This document shows, piece by piece, positions 1 through 11,150 of a stretch of 64,000 nucleotides of DNA; position 1 is the first letter of the stretch; the number at the start of each line of letters is the position of its first letter. The notes below the pieces were generated by a model. The model ran no database searches. It was not told the DNA's origin and was given only the letters and a program-made list of their open reading frames with translations. Location of the stretch: positions 193,388,322-193,452,321 of the forward strand of contig OY856188.1 in the NCBI GenBank assembly GCA_963693315.1. The letters are read 5' to 3'. This stretch comes from Diogma glabrata (lineage: Eukaryota > Arthropoda > Insecta > Diptera > Cylindrotomidae). The position numbers and the translations under genes are program-made.

Positions 1-959
1 GATATCCAGGTAATTAAAATTTGCCAAAATAAGACGACTACTACAAAAACTTGGCCATAAATCGAAAAAGCTCAAGTGATCGTCATTTTTCCATACAAAA
101 CGTAAATATCCACAAATCATGCTGGCATTCTCATACCCATTATCTGATTAAGCTGAAATTTCAGAACGATACATGTTTTGGATTCCTCTGTCAGTATATA
201 TATCATTCGCCATTATTTGTGACAACTCATTTCTATGCACTTTAAAAAGCCTAGGTTAAAGCCTTGCCTATTTTACAAGATTTTCTCGGTATTTTTTGCC
301 AGGTAATCAAAACGAAACCGAATAAGATTAATAAAAGATTTAATTTAATACATTCACACCAAACATAAAACAAAAGTCTGCCAAAAAACAAACACAGGAA
401 AACTTAAAATCAAGAATTTTCATTTCATACTTTTTTATTTTTTACATAATTAATGTTTATACAGACAAAATAAAAATTTTTAACTGAAAAATAGTAGTTA
501 TAATAATAAGTAAAATTATTCATAAAATAAAATCAGGACTTTGTATTTTAGTTTTCTTTTAATAATAAATCCAAATTGTATATAATATCTAAGGAATTTT
601 ACTTTAATTTAAAGTAATATAATATGTACATAAATCTTAAAATTAGAGTACATTAAAATAAGAATTAATAAATTATTGTAAGTTCAGAAAAACACTAATT
701 TTGGAACACTCAATTAGGCATCAAAAATTAATGATTTTCTAAACTCACAATTATTTTTTGATAGATATCTAGTGCTCACCAAAATTTATAAAAATTAATA
801 TTAATAATTTAAAAAAAAACGAAGAGGTTGTTCTATGAAGTAAATTAAACCGAAATAAATAAATGAAATTATTAAATAAATTTAAATAAGTTTTTATTTT
901 ATTGTTATTTATATCAAAAATAAATGATGTTTTGATTGAAAAATATGTCAGCGCTTCAT
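1..959. other. AT-rich intergenic stretch
   Basis: No credible coding region is visible. Bases 1-60 share short blocks (GATATC, then TAAGACGAC, then GCCATA) in the same order as 9460-9510, so both may be remnants of one old dispersed repeat. The rest is low-complexity A/T sequence. Confidence 0.4.
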
Positions 960-1284
960 ATCAACATTTTGGAAGTTTTACTTTTTTTTTATTTATGGCT
1001 TAGCTCCTTCATTGGAGCCATATCGCCCATCAATTGCAATTTCACAAATTAATTACAAATTTTAAAAAATACATAAATAGAAAAAAACATAAAATGTGAA
1101 TCTCCAAAAAAATTAATAAATAATACGTAATAAAAATTAATGTGCATCCAATAAGGATATACCAAAAAGAAAGAAGAATAGTGTTAGTAATAAATAATAA
1201 TGTTAAACAATTTTTTTTCAACATAAATAAAACTTGTTCATTCACACAAATTCTCATTCTTAGATCGACTCATTCACACCACTC

Positions 1285-1557
1285 TCACACTTCTATTCCA
1301 CTCATTCTGATAAACTCATACACATCTTTAATTCCCATTCTATCTAATTTTAAGATTTTATTCAATAGTCTTCCACTCAAGAGGGTATTGAATTGCGATC
1401 TGATCTGGTCGTACTTAGGGCACACCAGAATCAAATGCTCAATATCCTCCACCACACAATATCTTTCACACAAATTATTTCCATTCAGACGACGCTTGTG
1501 CAAACATTCCTTCCAACTGCCATGGTTCGTTCGTATTCTTTCAATCGTTCTTATCAT
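1285..1557 (-). pseudogene. C-terminal Cys/His tail of I-like ORF2
   Basis: The 90-residue translation has a spaced Cys/His set near residues 34-50 (CVVEDIEHLILVCPKYD) that resembles the zinc-binding tail found after RT or RNase H in many non-LTR elements. It lies directly downstream, in element orientation, of the RNase H piece. It is a broken fragment with no start of its own. The family assignment rests on order and motif, not on a search. Confidence 0.55.
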
Positions 1558-1784
1558 TATAGTACTTCCTTGAGGCCCTTATAATAAGGTTTTCTCAAAG
1601 GAATACTCACTAACTCTGTACTTTTTGCCTTTCACTTCCCTTTTATTCTCATATTCACACTCCCATTTATGCCAGATCATTTACTGAAACATCCTAAGTA
1701 CATTCCTTGCATGCTTCCTTTCATACACAATGGCTTTTATTTCCAGTGATCAGACAATGCGATGGTATCCATTGAACGGACACC

Positions 1785-2162
1785 TCACACTGGTTTCACT
1801 AACCCATATATCATGTCCACATACACATTGCCTTGGCTACCACCTCCATTTTGTAGCAAGATCATTCCACTCTTGGAATCGGAGAATATTACTATCCTGC
1901 TTTTCATTTTATTTATTCCCAACTTGATACCTTCATAAATTCCAATTAATTCAGCATTCATTATACAGATGCTGTTTTCCAGTTTCACAGAACTCTCATA
2001 GTGAATCACAGGTCCGAACACTTCTATTCCACATCCATAATCATTTACACTAGCATCTGTATAAACAGCGAAATATGCATGATACGACATTTTCACACTC
2101 AACCACAGTCTTTTAACTATGGTTTCATTCATTTCATTCTTACTAAGCTCCCCAAATTTCAA
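1785..2162 (-). pseudogene. RNase H domain of I-like ORF2
   Basis: The 125-residue fragment shows three of the acidic motifs of type I RNase H in order: VYTDAS (first Asp), NAELIGIYEGI (Glu) and IFSDSKSG (second catalytic Asp). This domain removes the RNA template during reverse transcription. It sits between the RT thumb (2395-2724) and the Cys/His tail (1285-1557) on the same strand. The remaining part of the domain is out of frame. The domain identity is fairly secure, while the exact clade is inferred. Confidence 0.65.
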
Positions 2163-2394
2163 ACAAACTATAAGGTTAGCAGGCTTTACCCTCCGACCAA
2201 TGTTTCCAATTGAAGAAAATGGAGGCCTTATAGGTTTTCTTAAAAGGGGGTTGACTCTGTAACCTAGTTAACATTTCCTCAATTAGTTGATTTTGGTTCG
2301 TCTTCATTCTCACTATCTCACGTACAGTGATCCACTCTCTCTTATAATCAAGAGGTGAATCATCCACTTCCGAATAAAGACAGTGGATTGGAGT

Positions 2395-2724
2395 CTAATT
2401 GATCGCCCCCAATACCACTCTCACACATTCATTCTCGACTTTCATCAACTTACGAAAACTAACTACAGAACCATCACCATACACTCCTATTCCATACGCA
2501 ATTTTTGTGGAAACTAAAGCCTTTCGGAACATGTCAGTCACACCGGGGTGAGCTCCCCATTTCGGTTTGCTCACTCTTTTGATCACATTCAGTCTCTTCT
2601 TACACTCATCGGTTAGGAACTCCATGTGTTTCTTAAAGTTCATGTGCCGATCGATCCAAATACCCAAATACTTAACTACATTCACTTGTTCAATTCCATC
2701 ATTCTCCACTCTAATATCTAACAC
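2395..2724 (-). pseudogene. RT thumb/connection of I-like ORF2
   Basis: The translation carries VVKYLGIWIDRHMNFKKH, the YLG block that follows the RT palm in non-LTR elements, then a region with ALVSTKIAYGIGVYG typical of the thumb. It is separated from the palm by the 111-bp palindrome and a frameshift near 2740. Only the C-terminal half of the RT is here. Confidence 0.7.
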
Positions 2725-2812
2725 TCTCTGTGGTCCCGTTCAAAATTTCATACAATTACATTTGCTCACATTCACTCTAAGGTGCAGGATGATTAGTTCG
2801 CTATCGCTGATC

Positions 2813-2923
2813 TGTACCCTATTTCACCAAACTTACAAATTTGTAATTTCATACAAATTTTCACAAATTTTGTTAAAATTTGTATGAAATTACAAATTTG
2901 TAAGTTTGGTGAAATAGGGTACA
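2813..2923. repeat. 111-bp near-perfect palindrome (MITE-like)
   Basis: The sequence reads TGTACCCTATTTCACCAAAC at the left and its exact complement at the right. The arms are about 50 bp around a short A/T-rich centre. It interrupts the RT of the I-like element between the palm motif and the thumb, so it arrived after that element. I found no clear target-site duplication. Confidence 0.8.
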
Positions 2924-2924
2924 G

Positions 2925-3175
2925 GTGTATCTTCCGCCTATAAAGATTGAAGAGAGTCGGTGATATTTTACTACCTTGCGGCAGTCCTAAATTCACCTCC
3001 TCACTCAATGTAAAAGTTTTCCCATTCATAACTATTCTTCTTTCACTAATAAACTCATAGCCATTTAATCCATTTCTTCGGAAACCCCAAGTCTATAAGA
3101 ACTTGGCTTGATTTCCTCGGCACCACATAGTCATAAGCCCTCTGAACATAAAAAAATAATGCTATACAATCTTTT
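2925..3175 (-). pseudogene. RT palm of I-like ORF2
   Basis: The minus-strand translation contains a degenerate motif A (YVQRAYDYV, in which the usual first catalytic Asp is absent) followed by GLPQGSKISPTLFNLY, the conserved block between motifs A and C. The YADD motif C that should follow is lost at the junction with the palindrome at 2813-2923. The upstream side ends abruptly at the TIR element (3176), and the RT fingers resume at 5036-5150. Confidence 0.7.
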
Positions 3176-5028
3176 CCAACAAACAATTAACCGTCCTCCA
3201 ACCGTTACCTGATTGACAGATTTTAACTATACGGTAAATAACAAACGGCTAAATTGGTTCTATAACCATCTCACAACGATAAATGGGTATGGATTAACAA
3301 TTGTATAAACGTTAAATAATGGTTAACCAACAGTTCTAAAAGCCCTTGTGCGTCAGTTATTGAACCGTTTTGTACGTATCACTAAAAACTATGATATAAT
3401 TAATTGTCAATCTATAGACGATGATTAAAATGGTTTGTTGACGGTTTTTGCATTTGATAAAATTTACTTTAAATTTTATTTATCCATAGTATCTATAGTT
3501 TTCGATGTTTTCGTAAACATTTTGTATTAGTTTAATGTTACTTTTATTTTCAATGTGACATATTTAAATAGGAGCTAAAATATTAATGGGAAATCAATGA
3601 AATTTATTCTCGGCGTGTTGCGCATTTGTACGTGTAAAAATAAGGCGCGAACCAAATTTTATTGTAAAAGTTATCTTTATATCTCAAAAAATTATGGTGC
3701 GCTACATATAACAGCCTATTCAAAAAAAATTAGTACTTTTTCACTAAACAGTTTTGATTTTACGTTGGGGAGTGGTTTTTGAATCATGTGAATAGCATAT
3801 TATATTTTTGCAAATGGCCACAATCATGTCAGTTTTCGTTTTCGATCGGTTCGTCTTTGATCTACGAAAAACCGTCTTTGGCTATTCATTGTTTTCTTTT
3901 TAACAAAAGAATATGGTTTATAAATCATAACATATGAACAGTCAATTTCAATGCATCCATAAACCGTTCATAAAGCCATGGATTTTAACTATTATTATTG
4001 TTATATTGACCACTCATATCGACGGTGTAGATAAAACCGTTCTCGCATCTTTGGCAATCCATCAACACCGAAATCCGCCAAAATTGTTAACAGTCCATTT
4101 ACAGCTTGCTGAGAAAGTTGGTTCAACAATGCCCAATGTTTCAATTTTTTTAATGGCTAAATGATTAAAATTATGATTTTCATTGATTTGGTTTATTGGA
4201 CACATAAAATTTGTTCGCTCCTTTACATTATTTTTATTTGACGTTAAAGGGATATCGTTCGAGCCATCATTATTGATTGTTGACGATGGTGGCACTAAGA
4301 TTTCATCTAAAGATCTATTACTTGGCGCTTGTTGGCTTAATCGATCTCCAAAAATTAGGTGACCCATATGATTATTTACGTTATTTTTATGCATGGTGGA
4401 AAATAACATGCAATTCTTACTACAGAAAAAAATTCGAAAATCACTGCGCTGCGTATTATTTCCTCATAAATTCTGCTAATATAAGAAATTATTTGTTATA
4501 TTTTATATCATTAAACGTCAAAAGAACGGTTTGAAACTATTGAATTAAAAACCGTTACCAAACCAAGAATTTAACAGAGATTAATTGCGATAGTTTGCTA
4601 GCAGTTTCCTGACTGATGTTTAAAAACTTATTATTTTAGTTAAATTTTACCAACCAAAAACCGTTAGTTAGTCCATAATAAACAACTAAAATTAAAAGGT
4701 CGAATTTATGTAATTAAAAGACTTAAAATAAATATTATTATTAACTGAAATTCACGGCTTTTTAAACTCAAAACTAATAACGGTTAGCTAACTGCAAAAT
4801 GTTGATAGTTTATACGGGTGGTTAACAAACCGTTATTTCACAAACACATTTCATCCGATATAATATTTTAGTTTTTTTTACTATTTTTTAACCCTAAATA
4901 ACAACCGTTAAGAAATAATAGATAAATTCACGAAAATTTCTAATAATGTTGAAAATGATCGGTGAAATGCTAGTCCTATGACGGTTTTTTGCAACCGCTA
5001 GGCTTAACGGTTGGAAATTGTTTGTTGG
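3176..5028. mobile_element. 1.85-kb TIR element rich in AACCGTT motifs
   Basis: Terminal inverted repeats CCAACAAACAATT (3176-3188) and AATTGTTTGTTGG (5016-5028) bound a segment that cleanly splits the RT of the I-like element. By eye I count about 11 exact AACCGTT or AACGGTT copies plus several one-base variants, in both orientations and densest near the two ends. The longest internal open frames (3934-4164 plus, 4062-4409 minus) match no transposase I recognise, so the element is probably non-autonomous. No convincing target-site duplication is visible, so the superfamily stays open. Confidence 0.65.
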
Positions 5029-5035
5029 GTTCTGT

Positions 5036-5150
5036 TATCCTTTCTCACTTCCCATACAAACTTTTTCACACACTCTACTGCAGAGTGGTTCTTTCTGAAA
5101 CCATACGTAGTTTCTGGCAAGAAGTTATTCTCATTCACAAATCTATCAAT
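5036..5150 (-). pseudogene. RT fingers of I-like ORF2
   Basis: The minus-strand frame shows RFVNENNFLPETTYGFRK followed by a helix-like segment, the fingers block of non-LTR RTs (FL...GFRK). The frame is broken at 5035 by the AACCGTT-rich TIR element and continues at 3175. Confidence 0.6.
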
Positions 5151-5164
5151 CCTTTCAATTCACC

Positions 5165-5860
5165 AATTTCATCAAAACATTCAACATACATATACCCTTA
5201 TAACTTGATGCCAATTCAGGATCATATAATGATCTCCACCCAAATTCTGTTCACTAACATTCCAAGTGATCTCGGTAGCCAGGTCAATCGACACCAAAGA
5301 GATATCGATTGCACTAGCTATTCCGACCACTCTCGCTAACCTAGTTGGTCTACTATCATTTAGAATAACCATTTCGCTATTCTGAATCAGGTCACTCAAT
5401 CGGGTCCCTCTCGCACAGTTTCTCATACATCCCCACATTCGCGCATGCGCATTCTCCACCAATTATAAGATCACTATTTCCTCTTGGGCATTCAAACGAA
5501 CAATCAATCAAGATCGCACATTCTCTCTCTTCTGCATTCACAGCTGGGGGTACATACAAACTTACAAGTAATATATTTCTGTCCAAATTTTCTGTTTGTG
5601 CAGCAATAGCTTCCATAAACACAAAATTAGGCAAAAAAAACACTGCGCAGTCGAATACTGGTTTTAGCCAGTATAGCAACTCCACCATATACGTTACTTC
5701 TCGGTTTAGATAGAAATCTATAACCAGTCATTCGAAACGTCTTGTTTGCACGCTCCCAAATTTCACTTACAAGCACCACATCCATACTCGTCTCACATCC
5801 GTATTCGCCAGATAATTCTGAAGCATGTCACGCTTAGCGTAAAAGTTTTGAGAATTTATC
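5165..5860 (-). pseudogene. APE-type endonuclease of I-like ORF2
   Basis: Two frames together give the order of an AP-endonuclease-like domain: QINSQNFYAKRDMLQNYL at the N-terminus (near 5850), VSLYVPP, LIIGG, WGCMRN..GTRLSDLI, LNDSRPTR, SAIDISLVS and GGDHYMI at the end. These correspond to the block order of the nicking endonuclease that primes target-site reverse transcription. The Asp/Asn that usually follow LIIGG are changed, and at least two frameshifts are present. The domain is dead as it stands. Confidence 0.7.
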
Positions 5861-5880
5861 TGACTAATACTTAATCTTTC

Positions 5881-6470
5881 GTTCGATTTTTTTTTTAATT
5901 TTACATTGCAAGAGCCTATAGAGGCTGTACAGCAAATCTAGTTTATTTTTGTTACATAGCACGTGATAAATTTAACTTATAATTTAGGTCTCATATAAAG
6001 TTTAGAACAATAAATATTAAGTTATTTTCAGATACAGACATATAGTAATAGATTTTCAATCCAGATTCAAAGTAATAAAGTATTTTTTTCAATAAAATGT
6101 GTTGTGTAGTAGGAATTACAATATGTGTCACAACAACACATAAAAGCCTTTTAAAACCAAGGTCCCACAACAACATACGTTCAAAGGTGTTGATGAACGT
6201 AAATCTTTCTTTTTTTGGTTTTTTATGTTTTTTGTTAAAGAATGAATAACTGAACAATAAATCCTATCACTGACAAAATATGATATCCCAGGCAAGAAAC
6301 TGCAATCGAAATCGTTTTGTAATCGATAGTTTCGAATTGGAGAAAAAGAGGCATACCTAATGTATATTGTCACCTCACTCTAATTAAAAAATATGGCGAT
6401 TTGACATTTAAAATTACTCATAGGTCAATATTTTATGATAGAACAGAGAAAATAAAAGTAAAATAAAAAG
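5881..6470. repeat. Intergenic; short repeat shared with 26.4 kb
   Basis: No gene is seen. Bases about 6096-6199 share a 29-bp block (it includes ATATGTGTCACAACAACACA) and then AAGGTGTTGATGAACG with 26393-26459. There the two blocks are closer together, as if one copy carries a deletion. The GTGTTGTG and CACAACAAC parts are self-complementary. Confidence 0.55.
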
Positions 6471-6815
6471 TACAGTCAACCCTCCTACAACGCGACATAT
6501 ACGTTCTAAGAAAACGTAGCGTAATAGGAAATCGCGTTGTAAGAGACATGAACTCTATTGAAAAAAGGGGTTAGGTTCCAAGTATAAAAAACTACATTTA
6601 AATTAATAAAATTAAGCTTTAATGAGTTAATATTTAAGATTGTTTAGAAATCCTTCAATGAAGTTATAATAAATCAAAAAAATTCAAATATAAAAAGAAA
6701 TGTTGATGCACATTATTTATGCAAATTCTTCTTCATCTGATAAAAAGATTCTGTCGTGAACGTTTTGTTGGTGCTATATCCAGAATCTGTACTACTGGAA
6801 CAAGGAATAGGTTCG

Positions 6816-7441
6816 TTAGCTCTTGCCATCATTTTCTGCTTGGTCAAAATCAGTTATTAAGGATTGTTTTCTTTTTGCGAGTATATCTTTATAAATTTCG
6901 TCATAAGCAGACATGCAATTTTCTAAATTTCTTCTAAATTTTTTAACCCTATCCTCCAGTGGATTAATCTCTAAAAAATAATTCGCTAACTTCTTCGCCA
7001 TATCTAAACCTTTTATAGTAAATTTCTTGGATTTATCTTCATCATTTGATACATTTTCAGAATTACTATATTTAATCTGTAGCCCTATTCCGGTAAATCG
7101 TGAAATAGGAATTGAGAAATAAATTATAGCAATTTTTTCATAACTAGTATTCCGTGTCGCGGGAAATAACAAATTCGTATTAAAAAATATTTCTTTATTT
7201 CATTTATTGCACTTTTTTCTCAATTCCCAATTCCCAGGGAAATGCCGGAATAGGCGTACAGCAGTATTTTACTGACTATTGCAACCAAATCTGCTTCGTT
7301 TATTTCATCCTCCGTAATTAATTCTTGTATATCGCCCAATGGTATTTCATCGAACTCATCGCGTTCGATTGTGTGAGCAATATTCAGTATTTTTCCAAAT
7401 GCATCCAGAGTTGGCTTAACAGCACTTCTTTGATTTACCAT
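6816..7441 (-). pseudogene. C-terminal fragment of Tigger-like transposase
   Basis: The segment at 7441-7256 includes PLGDIQELITEDEINEADLV, like the acidic EEL/ELT tract of Tigger proteins. The segment at 7081-6816 includes FTIKGLDMAKKLANYFLEIN and a stretch ending in KRKQSLITDF, like the final helical segment of the same family. The two belong to one frame on either side of the MITE at 7082-7255. No DDE residues remain. The assignment rests on memory of the family pattern. Confidence 0.55.
7082..7255. mobile_element. 174-bp MITE with 3-bp target duplication
   Basis: Imperfect inverted ends of about 40 bp (GCCCTATTCCGG at the left, CCGGAATAGGC at the right) are flanked by GTA on both sides (7079-7081 and 7256-7258). 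A 3-bp duplication is typical of PIF/Harbinger-type elements. It sits inside the Tigger-like coding remnant, and its removal brings the transposase frame together. Confidence 0.65.
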
Positions 7442-7633
7442 TTCCGGTAATAATTACCTTGCAACAAGTATCAAACGTGGATTGGCGCATTTCTTTATTT
7501 GACGCAGCAACAATTTCGACACAATCCGAAAAGAACTGTTTTCAACCTTCGCTGATTGGTATTATTTGTGGTGTCTATTTTGTCCAAAATTAACTGAAAC
7601 AACTTATAGACCAGGGTCGATAATTTTTGAAAA

Positions 7634-8656
7634 CAAAAAAAATAATAGTAGGATGAAACCCATTAGAAAAGGAGGAGAATATTATAAAAATGAAAGGAAA
7701 AATAATTTACGGGCCATCTGAGATCGGGAAGGGGTGAGTTTTTAAGGGTAAAAAACGGTTTATCTCGATTTCCGGCAAAACTAAAAGTCCTATGGAAAAA
7801 AGTTAAATGGCAAAGTTGTAGGTAATAAAAAGATCTAAAACTTTTGTGCAGACACTTTTTTCACATAACCTAAAATTTATGTGAAAAATTCAAAAAATCA
7901 AGTTTTTGGTTTTTTATTTTTATCTCTTACAAAAAAATTTTTTTTTCACGAAATTTGGTGAAAACTTACCTTTTTATGTCCCAAATACGCTGTAATTTAT
8001 TTGATTTGAAATATTTATTTTTTCACCTTATTTTGAATTAATATCGAAAAAGCATTCTAATTTTCAATCGAAATTTCAATTCATTTTTTGCATTTTCTGA
8101 GAAGATTTTCAATAGTAATATATTTTTTTTTCACCATCGGAAAGTAAAGATTTCAACGAACAGAAAGCATACCAACTTTTTGAAAAAAGCTGATATTTTG
8201 ACGGGTGAATTTTCGATTGAAAATTAGGGTACTTTTTCGATATTAATTCAAAATAAGGTGAAAAAATAAATATTTCAAATCAAATAAATTACAGCGTATT
8301 TGGGACATAAAAAGGTAAGTTTTCACCAAATTTCATGAAAAAAAAAATTTTTTTGTAGAAGATAAAAATAAAAAACCAAAAACTTGGTTTTTTGAATTTT
8401 TCACATAAATTTTGAGGTAATGTGAAAAAAGTGTCTGCACAAAAGTTTTAGATCTTTTTATTACCTACAACTTTGCCATTTAACTTTTTTCCATAGGGCT
8501 TTTGGTTTTGCCGGAAATCGAGATAAACCGTTTTTTACCCTTAAAACTCACCCCTTCCCCTTCCCGATCTCAGATCGCCCGTAAATTATTTTTCCTTTCA
8601 TTTTTATAATATTCTCCTCCTTTTCTAATGGGTTTCATTCTACTATTATTTTTTTT
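7634..8656. repeat. 1.02-kb long-inverted-repeat (foldback) element
   Basis: The left arm (about 7634-8082) and right arm (about 8207-8656) are inverted copies of about 450 bp with only scattered mismatches. Examples are AAATAATAGTAGGATGAAAC against its complement near 8640, and AAAGATCTAAAACTTTTGTG against its complement near 8445. A spacer of about 125 bp separates them. There is no coding capacity. Its transcript would fold into one long double-stranded RNA. A diverged single-arm relative lies at about 28560-28735. Confidence 0.85.
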
Positions 8657-9230
8657 CACTTTTTATTATTTTTAAAGGCTTCTACCCTTGTCTATTATGG
8701 ATATAATCGATTTTAAATTGGCTATGATCCCTTGATTCAAAATCATTAAATAAATTAGCAGTCATCCATGCAAAACAGGAACGCTGTTTTTGTTACGTCT
8801 TTTTATTGCTCGTGGATTTAACGATCGGTTGCTCCATTGTGCTACGTGCTCCTTCCTTGCACGTGTGTTAACGATCCAGGTGTGCAACGGATCACGCAAA
8901 ATGATTAGCAAATGGGCTGGATCAAGGTGTGATTTTGATATACCGTGCCGATGATTAGCTTGGCTGGGAACCTATTCATATAGCTTAGTCGTGAGCGGAT
9001 CCACCTGAATACTGGGCGACCTCCAGGTACTTTTTGCCTTGCCCAATTAAATTTCTGTTCATTCTAAATTTGCTTTAATAATACTGATTATAAAAAAATT
9101 ACGTGATTTACATTTAAGATAATAATTTCCGAGTTTTACTATTGGTACAGGCTAAATTTTATAATATTTGTACAAATGTTTTTTGAAAGCAGATATAGTA
9201 TTTTCATGTCTTATATTAGAAGGTAGGGAA
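8657..9230. other. Unassigned stretch, locally GC-richer
   Basis: Bases 8810-9040 are richer in G+C than their surroundings and repeat short words (AACGATC, GCACGTG, GGATCC). This could be the untranslated end of an unrecognised transposable element. No open frame of interest was found. Confidence 0.25.
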
Positions 9231-9365
9231 TTGAACAGTTTTCGTATTGGTTTTGAAGGAATCAATCTGGAATTGGGATCTCCGCCTTGTATAATGATTA
9301 TGAGTATCAGCTACCGTTCGCAATAAAAAATTGTGTCGTATTAGATTGTTTGTAATTTTATATAT
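9231..9365 (-). pseudogene. Short non-LTR RT C-terminal remnant
   Basis: The frame reads NNLIRHNFLLRTVADTHNH followed by YTRRRSQFQI. This resembles the tail seen after the RT of many non-LTR elements (THxYNTRxxxxL, then an FP block). It is only about 45 codons long. The assignment is tentative. Confidence 0.35.
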
Positions 9366-10114
9366 TAATATAAGTAATTGTTGGAGCGAAGCAAGCGTAG
9401 CTCCATTCTTCCCCGATTCGGACTTTCGTTTGACGACATATTCATCCCAAACCATTAAAGATATCAAAATGAAATTTTGCATGTAAGACGACATCTAGCC
9501 ATAGATGGTTTACAAAAAAAAGATATTGAAAATTAGACATACCACGGAGGAATAATCACCGAAAAACGGTTCCCATAGACTTTCAATGGGAAAATTATCA
9601 TTATTTTTAATAAATTATTTTTTTATATTTTTTTTTTTTTTATTTTTTTTTGAACTGCAGTGATATTGAAAGTCTGAAAATAAAAGTTTGTTATTAGTTG
9701 ATTTTAAAAAAATTTAATAACACACTTTTACCTACATTGAACAAGTTTGATCATGTTTTCAACCTGGACGAGTTTTTATTTGGTTCGTTCACCTTTTTTT
9801 CTTTGCCGTTTTGTTAAAGTACTTTTTATAGACAAAATTCGCGATACGATCGTTGTAGTCAGACATATCGGTTTCAAATCCATTTAAAAAATTTTTCATT
9901 AATTTTCCACTAAATCTATGCCGGAGGTAGATGCAGCAATATTTACCACACATTAAACTGTAGCGATTTTGTAGTTCTTTTGGATTGTAACATATGTTTT
10001 TTATACTTCGCTAGAGTTGTAATCTAATTTTTGGTTTATATTTAGCGTTGACATTTTCTAGTCGGCTAGCCCCACAAAAAAGAATACGAGGAGTATTCTT
10101 TGCACCCGTCAACA
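9366..10114. other. AT-rich intergenic
   Basis: Contains a small GC-rich hairpin word, GGAGC(GAAGCAAGCGTA)GCTCC, at about 9382-9404, and long T-runs at 9620-9652. No gene is seen. Confidence 0.3.
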
Positions 10115-11150
10115 CAATTGAAGATGCCAAGCTGTTACAGCTTGATCTTGATAATTTGGTTAGTTGGTGTAAGCTTAATTTTCTGGAGCTAAATGTTAGC
10201 AAGTGTTCTGCCATTACGTTTTCTCGTAAAAACAACTTAATGTCCCTTAATTACAATGTTAATCTTGTTGAGATATCACGTGTCTCTGAAATACGAGATT
10301 TGGATGTGATATTTGACTGTAAACTAAGCTTTGTCTCTCACATAAATAAAATATGCTCAAAAGCCATGTTAATGTGGGGTTTTGTGAAAAGATTTTCTAA
10401 GGAGTTTAAAAACTTAGACACTGTTATTAAATCGTATTCCTCGTTGGTTAGATCGCAACTGGAGTTTGCTACTATTGTTTGGCCTCCTTTTTATGAAAGG
10501 CATAAGAAACGCATTGAAAGGGTTCAGAAGTGTGTTACTAGTTTTATTTTCATAAAATTTGGATTATGTGAGTTCGATTATAACTTACAGTATTCGGAAA
10601 AAATTATTGAGATTGCCTAGCTACAATGATAGATACAAAATGTTAAATTTAATCTCCTTAAATTCCAGAACAGATTTCTGCGGTGCTATATTTGTAGCGG
10701 ACATCTTATGTGCTCGCATTGATTCTAATTACTTGTTAAGCTCACTGAAGTTGTACGCTCCCACAAGAATAATAAGACCAAGGTCTTTCCAACATTTTTT
10801 GGTATGTGAAACTACAGATAGTAATTATTTGTCAAATGATTCGCTGAAGTTTATGGTGGATAGTTTTAACAGCTATTTTGATTGTTTTGATTTCAATTTA
10901 TCTAAATTCTCATTTAAAAGAGCTTTACATTTTAAGTTAACAAGCAGCTCTCCTTAATGGTATATAAAATTTAAGTTTAATTAATATAATTTAATTTTCA
11001 TTGTTAGTAGTCACTAAAATTTTTAGTTTTCGCTGTAACAAGTTCGCAATAAGTGTAATAAGTCACTTTTTAGTTTTCACTGTAAGATTGTATAATTAAT
11101 AGGGATTTGTTTATCCTGTAAATTATGTTGTGGTATATAAATAAATAGCC
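10115..11150 (+). mobile_element. 5'-truncated jockey-like non-LTR element
   Basis: Plus-strand frames 10115-10620 and 10612-10957 give the region just after the RT catalytic centre (PVNTIEDAKLLQLDLDNL, WCKLNFLELNVSKC) and then the thumb and C-terminal part (VIFDCKLSFVSHINKI, YSSLVRSQLEFATIVWPP, LPSYNDRYKMLNL). The YADD motif lies upstream of the truncation and is missing. One frameshift joins the two frames near 10610. The sequence after the stop at 10957 is an A/T-rich 3' UTR ending near 11150. 5' truncation is normal for target-primed elements. Confidence 0.75.

Larger units (their letters stand above)
960..5880 (-). mobile_element. I-like non-LTR retrotransposon remnant with nested insertions
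   Basis: Reading from high to low coordinates on the minus strand, pieces appear in the order expected for one pol: APE-type endonuclease (5860-5165), RT fingers (5150-5036), RT palm (3175-2925), RT thumb (2724-2395), RNase H (2162-1785) and a Cys/His tail (1557-1285). An RNase H after the RT points to the I/Loa side of the non-LTR elements rather than jockey or RTE, which lack it. Two later insertions split the RT: a 1.85-kb TIR element at 3176-5028 and a 111-bp palindrome at 2813-2923. Frameshifts and stops are scattered throughout, and sequence between the endonuclease and the RT fingers is missing. The 3' boundary near 960-1030 is a guess, since no poly(A) or target duplication was found. 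Confidence 0.75.
6473..7441 (-). mobile_element. Tigger-like (pogo/Tc1-mariner) transposon remnant
   Basis: The low-coordinate end begins TA|CAGTCAACCCTCC (6471 onward), which is the TA target and CAGT terminus usual for pogo/Tigger elements. Minus-strand frames at 7441-7256 and 7081-6816 resemble the acidic C-terminal part of Tigger transposases, downstream of the DDE catalytic core. A 174-bp MITE splits this coding tail. The catalytic part and the other terminus are not recognisable, so the copy is truncated near 7450-7600. Confidence 0.6.
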
